Positions 1 through 10,840 of a stretch of 64,000 nt of DNA are shown piece after piece. This DNA is from Omphalotus guepiniiformis (lineage: Eukaryota; Basidiomycota; Agaricomycetes; Agaricales; Omphalotaceae). The number at the start of each line of letters is the position of its first letter. The first letter of the stretch is position 1. The position numbers and the translations under genes are program-made. The notes under the pieces are model-generated. The model searched no databases and was not told the origin of the DNA. It saw only the letters and a program-made list of their open reading frames with translations. The DNA is taken from NCBI GenBank assembly GCA_028554645.1, contig JAQOOI010000043.1, positions 174,263 through 238,262 on the forward strand. The letters are read 5' to 3'.

Positions 1-2566
1 ATTATCCCGTCTATGCATGTGAGAAATCATCTTGACATCTGCATGTATGTCTTCGCCTCTGCCTATAAGCCAAATGTTGGTCGTTTCATCGGAGAAACAG
101 CTGAACATGTATGGGCAGAGTTGAATCATATCGGAGGGCAGATTCGGCAAATGAGCAATGGCCACCGCCAGGACGTTATCATCATGCATCTAGGAGAGTG
201 GACATTCAGGAAGGTTCTCAGTATGGGTATGTCCTGCACTATATGAGTGTCTTGAACTGGATCTGATACGCATTGATAGGTCAAAAACTTGAAACTGACT
301 TGAATGATGCACGGTTGGCATACTATGCGGCACGCGATAATCTTGTTGCACTTTATGGGATCCACGAGGACAAAATTGAGGTCTGGAATGCGATGGACCG
401 GTCACCCAAACTAAACCCGAGGAAGGCCAAAGAGATTACTTCGGTTTACTACAGCGGTGATATCAAAGGTGTGTTCGAATTTATTCAACGTTCTCGTACT
501 AAACAGGCATCTAGCAATCTCGTTCAACAAGATGGTACAGAAGATGCTCGATTCCGACAAAAAGATGAAATGTGGCGTGACTGAAGTCGAGGTCACAATC
601 GTTGGCGCATTCTTGAGAGAAGCGTTGGAAATCCAGCAGGAACAGTATGTCATTCTCCCTACAGCTGTATTTGCCAACTGATGAAGTTGAAGACGTTCTC
701 TTGCACGTAAAGTGAATCGCTCCGACTCTGAACCCTACGAGTCTGGCGGAAAGGCTGAGGATATGAGTCTGGAAGAGGAGGTGAGGCGGGGAAGAGAGAA
801 ACTGAGCAGCCGTATTGGGCAGTGGCGGGAGACGCAAGAGATCATCATGCCAGGTGTCGAGGAACTCATTGTGAAGCAAGAAGCAGTGCATCCAGAGATG
901 GAAACACTGTATTTACCTTCGGATATCAAGGAGGACCGACCCGCAAGTCTTCACAATCTCGTAGAGAAGGAGAGAGGGCTCCGACATGCGATGCTTCTTG
1001 ACCTCATCGATAACGTTAAAACGACTGTCCGGTATATTTCTGCTCTCCAAGACCGAAAGTACAAGCAAGATCGAGGGCAAAATCAAAATCTACGCTCAAA
1101 TGCCGCTATTCTGAATGCGCAGATCAAACGAGATGCCTTGATTGCGGAGTACAATGCACACCAAAATGCGTTGTCGCACCTGGACTTCCACGACAATGCA
1201 AGCTTTCCTCCCCTGACCGTAAAAGATACTCTACGAAAGTCCACAGAGTTGAAACGTGGGCTTGGAGCATCGAGTAAACAAGACGGGCTGCTGTGGAATC
1301 TCAGGAGGTTTCCTAGTACCACTGGCCCAGACTCGGTTGCACCAGTAATCCCGGAAGAGGATGAGCCTGAAGCTGACGAGCTAGATACAGGAAGTGAGGA
1401 TATCGGTAGGTTTTATCTGGTATTCTATACTGCTCCAACTAATGATAGTTCTAGATACATCATCTCAGATGTTTCGCCGTAAACGTAAGTCAAAAGTTGC
1501 CACGAAAGAAGGGCTATCGAGTAAATTTTTATCGTTGCAGCCCCTCCACCTCGTCCAAAATCCTTCAAACATAGTGGGTCCGTGTTCTTCAGTATCCCAC
1601 TAGCACTGATCCTTGTCTCCAGGCAACGTGAAGAGGGCAAAGACAATTTCAAAAACCAGTAACGAGTCAACCCAGCAACTTCAAGCTCAAACAGATACTT
1701 TAGTCCTTCAAGACGGCTGGATATGGAATCGCCCTGGCGAAGACTCAGATGAGTGGGCAGAAACACGTGTGTTGAAAACTTGTCTTGCGCGATCCTCACT
1801 CATTGCTCTACTTGTAGAGGACCGTGTTAAATTTTTTCGCGATGAAGCTGAGATGGAAAGGTGGCGGGAACAGGTTGAGATCAAGCATGCGGAGTTCGCT
1901 CGTTGCATTCGAAGCTTCGACAAGATGCATGAGGTTTGGATTAAGCTTGCAGTACAGAATGCTTCAGTGTCTAGAGGACATGTTGCCTATGCCCGGGAGA
2001 GGGCATATCGGTACCAGAGTCTCGCAAATGATTGCAGGAGGCGTTTTCGGCGTGCTGCAATACCTATGCTTCGAGTGATACCAACAGGCAAGACTCTGGC
2101 AGATCAAGTGTTGGAATGGCGTACGAAGGAGAGCGTGTTCTTCCCGAAACTTCGAAGGTGAGCTGCCTGTGGCATTGCCATAAGTTCGAAGTCTCTAACA
2201 TTGGCTCTGGGAAGCATTCGGCCTCCTTATAGTGATCCAACTACTGCTGCTCCGGATGCTGAAGGAAACGAAGAAGACGATGAACGCGAAGACAGTGAAC
2301 ACGAAGACAGTGAACAGGACAATACTGAACAAGAAGACAGCGAACACGAAGACAGCGAACACGAAGACAGCGAACGACGCAAAGGAGGCACTGAACACGA
2401 AGACAGTGTGAGCGTGGAGGACACCGAATGCACTGATAATAACAAGTCCCCTTGCAGAAGTGGGCAGAAACGGGGCCGGGGCCGCGGACGTGGGCGGGGG
2501 CGCTCGCGCGGACGTGGGCGTGAACATGTTCAGCAGAAGGGGCTCAGAGGGAAGAGGAAGTCATAG
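1..2566 (+). CDS. KDZ-type transposase, C-terminal part (5' end outside window)
   Basis: This is the 3' part of a Kyakuja-Dileera-Zisupton (KDZ) DNA-transposase gene. Exons 1-226, 280-468, 515-644, 693-1405, 1455-1484, 1541-1573, 1623-2157 and 2215-2566 join in frame, giving 735 residues in the window. Introns are 46-56 nt with GT..AG ends. The first exon carries the family signature: GETAEHVWAELN, then GHRQDVI, then a W-x-F-R-K motif. In KDZ proteins this lies near the end of the RNase H-like catalytic domain. Residues after it are charged and helical. The last exon adds an acidic EDSEH repeat and an RG-rich tail ending KGLRGKRKS, which probably binds nucleic acid. The left end is open, so catalytic residues upstream cannot be judged. 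No internal stop or frameshift is seen in this part, so the gene may be intact. The family call rests on remembered motifs. Confidence 0.8.
2283..2422 (+). repeat. 15-bp coding minisatellite (EDSEH repeat)
   Basis: A 15-bp unit, gaacacgaagacagt and variants, repeats in frame in the last transposase exon and encodes an acidic EHEDS-type repeat. It is followed at 2469-2525 by a GC-rich RG-repeat stretch. Each DNA unit contains GAACA, the reverse complement of the TGTTC core that repeats in the next 350 bp. Confidence 0.75.
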
Positions 2567-2570
2567 ACTT

Positions 2571-2938
2571 GTTCGTTCGGTGAGTGTATTCAATCTGTTG
2601 TGTGTTCAGTCATTCTCATGTTGTTCATTTTGAAAGCTTTTGTTCATTCGTTGCCTATAAGTTTGTTCAATCGTTACCCTCGTCTTGTTCATTCTGAAAG
2701 CTTCTGTTCAGTGAGTTGTTTGCTTCCTGTTCCGTTCAGTCAGACTTAAAATGTTCATTCCAAACACATATGTTCAGTCACTGCCTTTGTGTTCATATTT
2801 TCTGTTCATTCATACAGTTCTGTGTTCATTCCCATTTGTATTTAATTTTGTTGTGTTCAATTCTATGTTCATTCGATGTAATATGTTCAATTAAATGAAT
2901 ACAACTATTCTACTTGTGTTCAGTGTGCGAATGAACAA
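2571..2938. repeat. TGTTCA array downstream of the transposase gene
   Basis: About 15 copies of TGTTCA, most followed by TTC, GTC or ATT, occur between 2595 and 2930, spaced roughly 12-40 bp apart. One inverted copy (TGAACA) ends the tract near 2932. There is no credible ORF. Its position just after a transposase gene fits a subterminal repeat region, where many DNA transposases bind, but no terminal inverted repeat was identified. Confidence 0.65.
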
Positions 2939-2989
2939 GGTTAAAAGTCCGGTCGAGACCGGCTTGTTACGAACAAAGCTAGTCGTTTT

Positions 2990-3895
2990 TCTGGATGAGA
3001 ACTACTGTCAACTACAGCTAGCTGATGACAGCTACTGCCAGCTGCTGCCAGGTGATTTAAGCTGATGTCAGCTGCTGCCAGATGATTTGAGCTGATGTTA
3101 GCTGCTACTAGCTGATGCCAGCTGCTGCCAGACCACATCAGCTGAGGTGCACTGCTCCTAGCTCTTGCTAGCTAGTGTCAGCTGGTGCCAGCTAATGTGC
3201 ACTGCTCCTAGCTCCTGCTAGCAGGTATCAGTTGATGCCAGCTGATATGCACAGCTTGTAGCTTCTGCTTGCAGGTGTCAGCTAATGTCAGCTGCTGCTA
3301 GATGATTTGAGCTGATGTTAGCTGCTGCTAGCTAATGCCACCTGCTGCCACATGACATTAGCTGATGTGCACTGCTCCTAGCTTCTGCTACCTGATGTCA
3401 GCTGAGGCCAGCTGCTGCCAGACAATTTGAGCTGATGTCAGCTGATGTCATCTAATGTCAGCTGGTGCTATATGAGCTGCTGATAGATACTGTTAGCTGC
3501 TGCTATATGATATGAGCTGCTAATAGATACTGTTAGCTGCTGCTAGCTCATGCCAGCTGCTGCTTGTTGCTCCTAGCCAGTCTCAGCCAATGTCAGCTGC
3601 TGCTAGATGATTTGAGCTGCTGCTAGCTGCTCTCACCTGATGCCAGCTAATGCTAGCTGATGTCCACTGATGTCAGCTGCTGGTGCTAGTTGGTGCCAGC
3701 TGGTATCAGCTAATGCTAGCTGCTCCCAGGTCCTGCCAGCTGGTGTCAGCTGATGTCAGCTCCTGACAGATGCTGATAGCTGCTGCTAGCTAATGCCAGC
3801 TACTGATAGGTGGTGCTAGCTGATGCCAGCTACTGATAGGTGGTGCTAGCTGATGCCAGCTGATGCTAGATATTGCTAGATGATGCTACCTCCCT
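2990..3895. repeat. Decamer satellite based on AGCTG, 10-bp period
   Basis: About 900 bp can be cut into successive 10-mers of the type AGCTGATGTC / AGCTGCTGCC, with roughly 90 degenerate units. Units seldom break phase in the part examined. The tract is rich in the palindrome CAGCTG. It contains no gene. Confidence 0.85.
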
Positions 3896-5520
3896 GGAAT
3901 TGTGATAATTCAATATCAATACTTCTCTGACACTACAATAACACTATGTAAATAACATATCCATAATTTTCTTGAACTATGGTAACACTATGTAGATCAC
4001 ATTTCACTACTTCTCTGACACTATTATCATTCAATGTTAATACTTTTCTGAAAGTATAGTAATACTATGGAAACAACTTTCAAATAGTATCTTAAAATTA
4101 TGCAATCTAATATTCAATACTTCACTGGAACTATGGTAATTCAATATCAATATCTTTATTGACTTATGCTGGTACTATGTAGACTGCATATTAATACTTC
4201 TGTGATGTTATGCAAACTGATATTGAATATTATTCTGGACTTGTGAAAATCCAATATTAATACTTCCCTAAAATTATGGTGATTTTACAGAAATCACTTT
4301 TGAATATATATCTGAAACTATGCAAACTATTATTCTTTCTTGAAACCATTACAATTTATTATCAATATTTCTCTGAAATTATGATAATACTATGGTTTTA
4401 CTTGTGAGTATATCTCTGGAACTAGGCAAACTAATATACTTCTCTGAACTGTGATATTAAGACATGATGACATTATGTAGACCACATATTAATACTTCTG
4501 TGGAATTATGCAAACTAATAATTAATACTTCTCTGAAAGTGTGAAAATGGAAGAATCACATACTAACACTTCTCCAGATTTATGTTGATACTGTGTAAAC
4601 CACTTCTATATGTATCTCTGGAGTTATCAAATTAACATTCAATTCTTTTCTAAAATTATCATAATCCAGTATCAAGATTTTTCTGAAAATACTAATACTA
4701 TGTATAATTCAACCTTTGAGTAACTGAAACTATACAAATCAACCTTCAATATTTCTCTGAAACAATGCTGATTTTATTTGAATACTTCCCTAAAATTATT
4801 GTAAATCTATGGAAACCACTAGGACTATGTAAACTATCATCTAATACCTCTCTGAAAATATGATAATTCAATAATACTACTTCTCTGGAAGTATAGTGGC
4901 AGTATATGGAATATACTTCAGTACTTCTCTAGATTTATTTTTATTCTATGCTACTTTTATATGTATCTCTAGAGTTATCATACTAACATTCAATTCTTCT
5001 CTAAAACTATCATAATCCAGTATCAAGATCTTTCTGGAAATACTAATACTATGTATAATACAACCTTTGAATGGATCACTGAAACTGTACAAATCAACTT
5101 TCAATATTTCTCTAAAACAATCATAATGCCAATTATTATTAATACTTTTCTAAATTCATAGTAATTCTATGGATTAAATTTGAATATATTTCTGGAACTA
5201 TGTAAACCATCATTAAATACTTCTCTCTAGAGGTATGATAACAGTATGTGAATTACAAATCAATACTTCTTCAGATTTATGTTGATACCATGTAAACCAC
5301 TTTTCAATGTATCTGTGGAATTATGCAAACTAACATTCAATATTTCTCTGAAAGTATTATAATCTAATATCAATACTTTCATGAGAATTTCATGAGAATA
5401 TGATGATACTATGTATATTACTTATATATAGATTCCTGAAACTATGCAAATGAATTTTCAATACTTCCCTAGAAACTGAAATGATATTTATTGTTTAGAT
5501 CAGTATAGAATTACATGTGT
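3896..5520. repeat. AT-rich degenerate satellite with higher-order repeat of about 350 bp
   Basis: This AT-rich tract repeats short phrases such as ATACTTCTCTGAAACTATG every 30-60 bp. Larger blocks starting at about 4571, 4926 and 5268 (spacing 355 and 342) resemble each other over at least 100 bp. That indicates a higher-order unit of about 350 bp in three copies. No ORF of note. Confidence 0.7.
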
Positions 5521-6931
5521 TTTTTATTATTCTATTAGATTGTTCCTGGAGATATCTTGACTGTAAGGCATATGCAGTGCAAGAGATATATACTCCCATA
5601 TGTATAGTGTAAATCCAGTATATAGCCAAAGAAATTTATAATAATATTTTTTTTAAATAAGACTTCCATAATTCTTGGTGGACTAATGGAAGACTTACAT
5701 TGTGACAATTTGTCACACTCTCAAGATACCATACTACCCTCTGGAACTTACTGTAGAAGTATGGTAGATATATTATAACTCTAAGAAATTTTTTTTTAAA
5801 TAAGTTTTTGATAAATCTCAAGACTTACATTAATAATTCTCAAAATATTATCAGCATATTTCTCACATAATGCCATGGGAACTATGCTTTACCGGGCCCA
5901 GTGTGACTACAAACGATACAACAACAAGACGATTGTTGGGAGATGCCAGACGACTTCTCACTTAGTGGAGTTGGTTATAGGAGGATTTCAGAACTGCCAG
6001 ACGACAAGTTCAATGAGTGACCAGACGATCCACTCTTATTCACACTACACCCACAGGCTCCGTGGTACCAGATGATTCCGCTTGTAAACACTTAGGCACA
6101 CTGACTTATAAACTAACGCGACGGTTAACACTTTAAAACTTCTAATCACTCAGAGGGACTTAAGCTTTTCCACACACAAATGCTATTAGCTCTATGGGGG
6201 GCTCGGGAACCTGTCCTTCCTTGCCTAGGTTCTATTTCTTATATACAGTATTTCTATTTACATAGTACAAACAAATGTTGCGATACTTGACAGTTATGAG
6301 TGATGTGATGCATATGGTGCACCACGTAAGGTAGGGATGAAGTATAGTACGCGGGAACAGGGTATCCTATATTGGGTTATAATCTTGCCTTGTTTATAAA
6401 GTATTGCGGTAGTTTGCTAACACGGTATCTTCTTACGTGTTCTACTTCCGCGTTGTTGGAAGTACTTCATGGTACATCGTACATCTAGACCCTCCTGGGC
6501 TCAACAGTGGTCATTAGATATGACTAGCACACGGAGCTACCGCTACCTGGTTTCTAAGTCTGGCCCTCTGAGTCGGACCTTAGAACAAGTGCCGTGACGC
6601 TTTACTGGAGTGCATACTTAGGTAATACCTACACTGAGAAGACCTATTTAGTGCCGATCTACAGTCTTGTACACCTTTGTACACATATACTGGTGGTTGA
6701 ATGTGCGTTGATGAGAATGAAACGGGGAAATAAAATGCTAAAGGGCTAATGAACAAAAACCCAAAAACAACCAAAACAACCAAGTCACTCCGAAGGTGCA
6801 AGTCTGAGGGGGTGTTGTCAAAGGTTCCACATGGCCAAGCTTATGGCTTCTTTATTAGAACTTTATATCTTTATCACAAGAACTTTATAGTTGAGCTTTT
6901 TAAATTGCACTAAGACAAAAAGTAGCACGAG
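5521..6931. other. No gene recognised; flank of the Ty3 insertion
   Basis: About 1.4 kb between the satellite and the Ty3 element. Short ORFs on either strand show no family resemblance. A purine tract followed by TGTTGTC at about 6807-6822 looks like a polypurine tract next to an LTR start, so an old LTR remnant is possible but unproven. Confidence 0.4.
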
Positions 6932-6935
6932 ACGG
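6932..6935. repeat. Target-site duplication ACGG, left copy
   Basis: ACGG directly precedes the 5' LTR and recurs directly after the 3' LTR at 26923-26926. A 4-5 bp duplication is expected for Ty3-type integration. Confidence 0.85.
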
Positions 6936-8747
6936 TGTTGCGTCAAAAAGCCTTTCAGTACTGAAATCTATCAGATTGAAGTAAAAATGGAATGTTCAAG
7001 CATTGGAAACTGAACATAAAGGACTAGAGTCACCCCAGACTGCTAGTAAAGACATGAAACATACTTGTACTCACAATGCCGAAGTGTAGTGATTGCTACA
7101 GTACTAAATCTGGTGCTAAGCAACTGTGACCAATGGGTTATGCAAAGAGATACTAGTTATGCCTCTCCAGATGTGTTGGAATTCCAATGTTCCATACCAG
7201 ATTGAGTTGGTCAGACCCACCCTCTAATAACTAGAGACTCTACCAAGTGTTGTTGACTGTAATCCAAGGGGTTGATGGATTTTCACTTCAATTGAACAAC
7301 TATCTAAGTCCTTTGGACTGATCAAAAAGTTCCAGCTGGTCTTGCTAACTAAGTTGGCACTATAAGATTGAATGCTGAGAATATGGGCAATCTTGAAGGT
7401 TGTATTACCAGAGAAATATTGTACATTGAGTACTATGTGGATATAATGTCACTGAGATGAAATGCCAATCTGTGTAATAATGGAAGTAGATTCAAAGTTA
7501 CATCTGCATAAATGAGTTAGATACTGAATATGAGTATCTCTCTGGATCTGAGTATCTCTCTGAAATTCAGTGACCCTCTGAACTTGATGAAAGACAAAGG
7601 CACTCTAATTGGAGGTCTTAGACGGAACTATGGGATAGAATACTGTCCTAGGAGAAGCTGAGAGCTATCCTAAACAAGAAATATAGCCTGAGTACAAATC
7701 TGACCAAAAAGAGATGTATAGGGGTAAAACTTGAAATGAGCAGTTACTGTACCTTACGGTGGCTGATAGAAACAATGAGGCATGGTCTAGATAAGCTCTA
7801 GAGCTTCTACACAACTCCTAATGCTGCCCTAGTAGAGGAGAATGTGCCAATTTTGGAGAAACTTATAGGGGACCAGATTTGCAATGCACTAAGGAGAATG
7901 TCACCTGTCAGGATACTGGTTGCTATTTACAGGATCTGGACCTTTATTTAGATACCCTGGGTACGCCCTAACACACCTAGAACGCGGACAAAGCGATATA
8001 TTTCTGTTTTTATACCAATCTATACCCAAAGTTCCTTCATTTTGACTATCTAACTGGAAAATTACCTAGAAAACTACCTAAAAAGAATCCAATCTCTGCT
8101 CAATTGATACTTACTTACTTTTGACTCATTTACTGTTCAGATTACTCTTTTAATTTCGAGATATATGTTTGATTTTATGATTTAGTATATATAGCTTACA
8201 GAGTATCTATTTAGATTTTCTTAAGCAAGTACTGCCCAAAGCTACAAGCCAAAGCAGGAAAACCTTCTTAGACGAAATATAGCCTGGCTCTTTAGAGTTC
8301 AGTTCGAGAAATATCCAGTTGTGAAAACTTCTGTAAAGTCCCTTGTGGCAGATAAATTGAAAGAGATACTGAATCTTTGCTGAAACTGCTGTTCTGTCTG
8401 TGCTGAATCTGCCTGCTGAAACTGTCTGTGCTGCATCTGAAACTGTTCCCTGCATTGTCTGACCATTGGATCAAGTTTAACATCGAGATTGATTGTCCTG
8501 AATCCCTCCTGAACCCTGAAAACCACCCTTACCTTCAGTCTGAATCTTGTGTTTTGAGATACCCTCTGCCATTTTCACCCAGATTGAGATAAAGACATCT
8601 GTAACCCTGCAGATTCGAAGTTCAATTGTTGCGTCTAACTGTGCGGAATCTCTGACAACGCCAGTCACACCTCACCCTACATCATTTTGATTTGAGTTGG
8701 ATTGTGCTCATTTGAGTATCTCTCTCGTTCATTTCATAGTCACTACA
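6936..8747 (+). repeat. 5' LTR of the Ty3-type element
   Basis: This 1812-bp direct repeat is near-identical to the 3' LTR. It starts TGTTGCGTC and ends TAGTCACTACA. It should hold the promoter and polyadenylation signals of the genomic RNA. Minus-strand ORFs near 8207-8526 recur in the other copy, are Gln-rich and overlap in all frames, so they are not treated as genes. Confidence 0.95.
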
Positions 8748-8749
8748 TC

Positions 8750-8767
8750 TGGAGCCCACCGCGAGGG
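8750..8767 (+). promoter_or_regulatory. Primer-binding site of the Ty3-type element
   Basis: Two bases after the LTR comes TGGAGCCCACCGCGAGGG. Its reverse complement ends in CCA, as a tRNA 3' end would. Which tRNA primes is not established. Confidence 0.65.
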
Positions 8768-9257
8768 GTGGCTTTAGACTTGATAAATTGAACTATCTGT
8801 GTATTTACACGTGTCTGGAAATAAATCTGGACTTTTACTGTGTTGAACTTTGCCCTGTTCCTCACTTAGCAACAATTTCCTTGAAGTTGTTGAACCATCT
8901 ATAAGTTTTATAACTTAGAGTTTGCTTGTCAAAATTAGCAGCTCACAGAGCAACACACATCCTAGAAAGACTAAGAATTCTGAGAGAGCTGGAACAGAAG
9001 AATTGTCACTGAACCAGTCATCCAGAAGGAAAAGTTCCAAAGGAAAAGAGAAAGAAGTCATACCTGAACCAGATTCAAGTTCTCTTTCGTCTCTTTCGTC
9101 CCTAAGTACTATTCCTGAACGGAATACACCTCCAGATTTATCTGAACTCTCAGCTAGATACAAGAAAAATAAGAGGAACTTTGTCAACAGTCCTCAATAT
9201 TTTGCCTTGACACATAAAAGAATCCCTGTTAAAATAATAAGGAACCCGAGAAACAAT

Positions 9258-10832
9258 ATGTCTACTCATGACAATGCTACTGGGAATGAAGCTCCCCAAC
9301 AGCAAGGACCTACCCAAGGACCTGTGGAAATGGAGGAGATCTTCATTTTTGGAAATGCAACAGGAATGCAGATTCCTGTTCCTGCAGCTAAAGAGTTGCA
9401 GAATGAGAAACTACCTAAAGTCTCTAAGCAGGCTCCCATCTTTGATAAGAAACATCCATCTGAACTAGTTGCATGGTTGGCAGAGCTGGAAGGCATCTTT
9501 GTGTCAACCGGAACTAAAACAGATGCGGCTAAAGTAATGTTGGCTCTCAGATACATGGAATTCCATACCCGTGAAGAGTTTCAACGGCTTCAAGCTGTTA
9601 AAGATTTGGATTGGGATGCTTTCAAAGAGGCATTAATGAAAAATTTCCCTGAATCTGCAGATAGAGGACTGGGATCTAGACAAAGATTGTATGCTATCAT
9701 TGATGCATATAAGCTCATAGTGCTTGGTGCTATTCAGAAACTGATGGCATTTAAAAGAGAGTATGAGATTGAGTATGAGAAACTATCTTCTGGTACTACA
9801 CCTGTAGTATCAAACTCAGAAGCTGTAGCTGGTTTCTTGAGTGCACTAGATGAACCCTTCAGAAGGAAACTTCTGGACCGCCTAGAAAACAAAGTGATCA
9901 ATGGCCACTTACAAGTTCAGAGAGAGGATGACCCTTTTACTCTGAAAGATGTAATGTCTGAGGCTGAAAAACTCTGTTCTGTAAAAAGAGCAGGGGGATA
10001 CAACTTTGGTTTATTCTTGAATGGTCCAAATCTGGCAGAAGGATACTCTAGGATACTCCCAACAACTGAGCAGAGTGCTACAAGGAAGTTATATGATCCT
10101 TACCAAGTAGCATCTACTGTGAAGTCAGAACCAGATCAGTGGGCAATGAAATTGTCTGCAACAGTGGATAGTCACCAGAACCAGTTTAACCAGATTAGAC
10201 AAGCCCAGGAGACGAATCTGGCAGCTCTTGCAAAGCTATCTGAGACAGTTGCTAACTTGGCAAAAATGACCCAAGCAACTTCTAGCTCAGTTAGGATGAA
10301 CATGAATGCTCCAAATTCCCAATCTGGACCTGGAATGAACTCTAATGGACACAATAGTGTACAAAGATCGTCCCAGATGTCATCTGTGAATAATAATACT
10401 CATGCTGACTCCAATTGCTATATGTGTGATGAGCCTGGACATAGATCTATGGACTGTCCACATCAACTTAGATTTATCAGGTTGGGGTGGATGATCAAAA
10501 ATAGTGCTGGTAAATGGGCATTGAAAGATGGAGTATATTGGCCAAGAGCTGATCCGTCTGATACTCGGTCTAAGAAAGAGAAGATTGAGGAAATTGCCAA
10601 AAGACATGGATGGGAACAACCTTCCTCTCATGTTGACCAGAACTTGTATGCTTTTGAGGATGAGGATTCTGCTATAGCAGGTCCCTCTCAAAGTAGTTCA
10701 TTAGATGCTATCAACAGCCTTGTTGCTCAATTCAGTCAGGTTTGCAATACTTTGCAGAATCTGGCACCAGCAGCTAAATCTGAAACTAAGCAGATTTTGA
10801 AACGAGAAAACAACTCTGAGTCGAAAAACTAG
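9258..10832 (+). CDS. gag: Ty3-type Gag (capsid and nucleocapsid)
   Basis: Gag packages the element RNA. From the first in-frame ATG at 9258 it has 524 residues. The same frame is open back to 8922 without an ATG, so a longer product made by splicing or from a non-AUG start is possible. The middle is a helical capsid-like region of Ty3 retrotransposon-gag type. A CCHC zinc knuckle, C387-x2-C390-x4-H395-x4-C400, marks the nucleocapsid. The C-terminus is basic. The frame ends in TAG at 10830, eight bases before the ATG of the protease frame, which is -1 to gag. Confidence 0.92.
   Translation: MSTHDNATGNEAPQQQGPTQGPVEMEEIFIFGNATGMQIPVPAAKELQNEKLPKVSKQAPIFDKKHPSELVAWLAELEGIFVSTGTKTDAAKVMLALRYMEFHTREEFQRLQAVKDLDWDAFKEALMKNFPESADRGLGSRQRLYAIIDAYKLIVLGAIQKLMAFKREYEIEYEKLSSGTTPVVSNSEAVAGFLSALDEPFRRKLLDRLENKVINGHLQVQREDDPFTLKDVMSEAEKLCSVKRAGGYNFGLFLNGPNLAEGYSRILPTTEQSATRKLYDPYQVASTVKSEPDQWAMKLSATVDSHQNQFNQIRQAQETNLAALAKLSETVANLAKMTQATSSSVRMNMNAPNSQSGPGMNSNGHNSVQRSSQMSSVNNNTHADSNCYMCDEPGHRSMDCPHQLRFIRLGWMIKNSAGKWALKDGVYWPRADPSDTRSKKEKIEEIAKRHGWEQPSSHVDQNLYAFEDEDSAIAGPSQSSSLDAINSLVAQFSQVCNTLQNLAPAAKSETKQILKRENNSESKN
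10823..10829 (+). promoter_or_regulatory. Candidate -1 frameshift site, gag to protease
   Basis: The end of gag reads TCG AAA AAC TAG. The heptamer G AAA AAC differs from a canonical A AAA AAC site in one base. The protease frame is open only from 10820, so a -1 shift must occur in the window 10820-10832, and this is the only plausible site there. Termination and re-initiation at the ATG at 10841 is the alternative. Confidence 0.45.
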
Positions 10833-10840
10833 AGTTTCCA

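Noticed and set aside
2195..2527. Minus-strand ORFs rich in Ser/Val/Phe opposite the EDSEH repeat
   Set aside because: They are shadows of the repeat-coding exon. The plus-strand frame joins the upstream transposase exons in phase.
2990..3895. Regular short repeats could suggest a CRISPR array
   Set aside because: The units are contiguous degenerate decamers with no spacers, in a fungal genome.
6580..6801. Minus-strand ORF with a hydrophobic stretch upstream of the Ty3 element
   Set aside because: No homologue recognised, no splice or promoter evidence, and it lies in likely transposon debris.
8207..8526. Overlapping minus-strand ORFs rich in Gln within the 5' LTR (and again at 22844-23163)
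   Set aside because: They occur in all three frames over a low-complexity CTG/CTGAA stretch of the LTR. No start context, domain or splice structure supports a gene.
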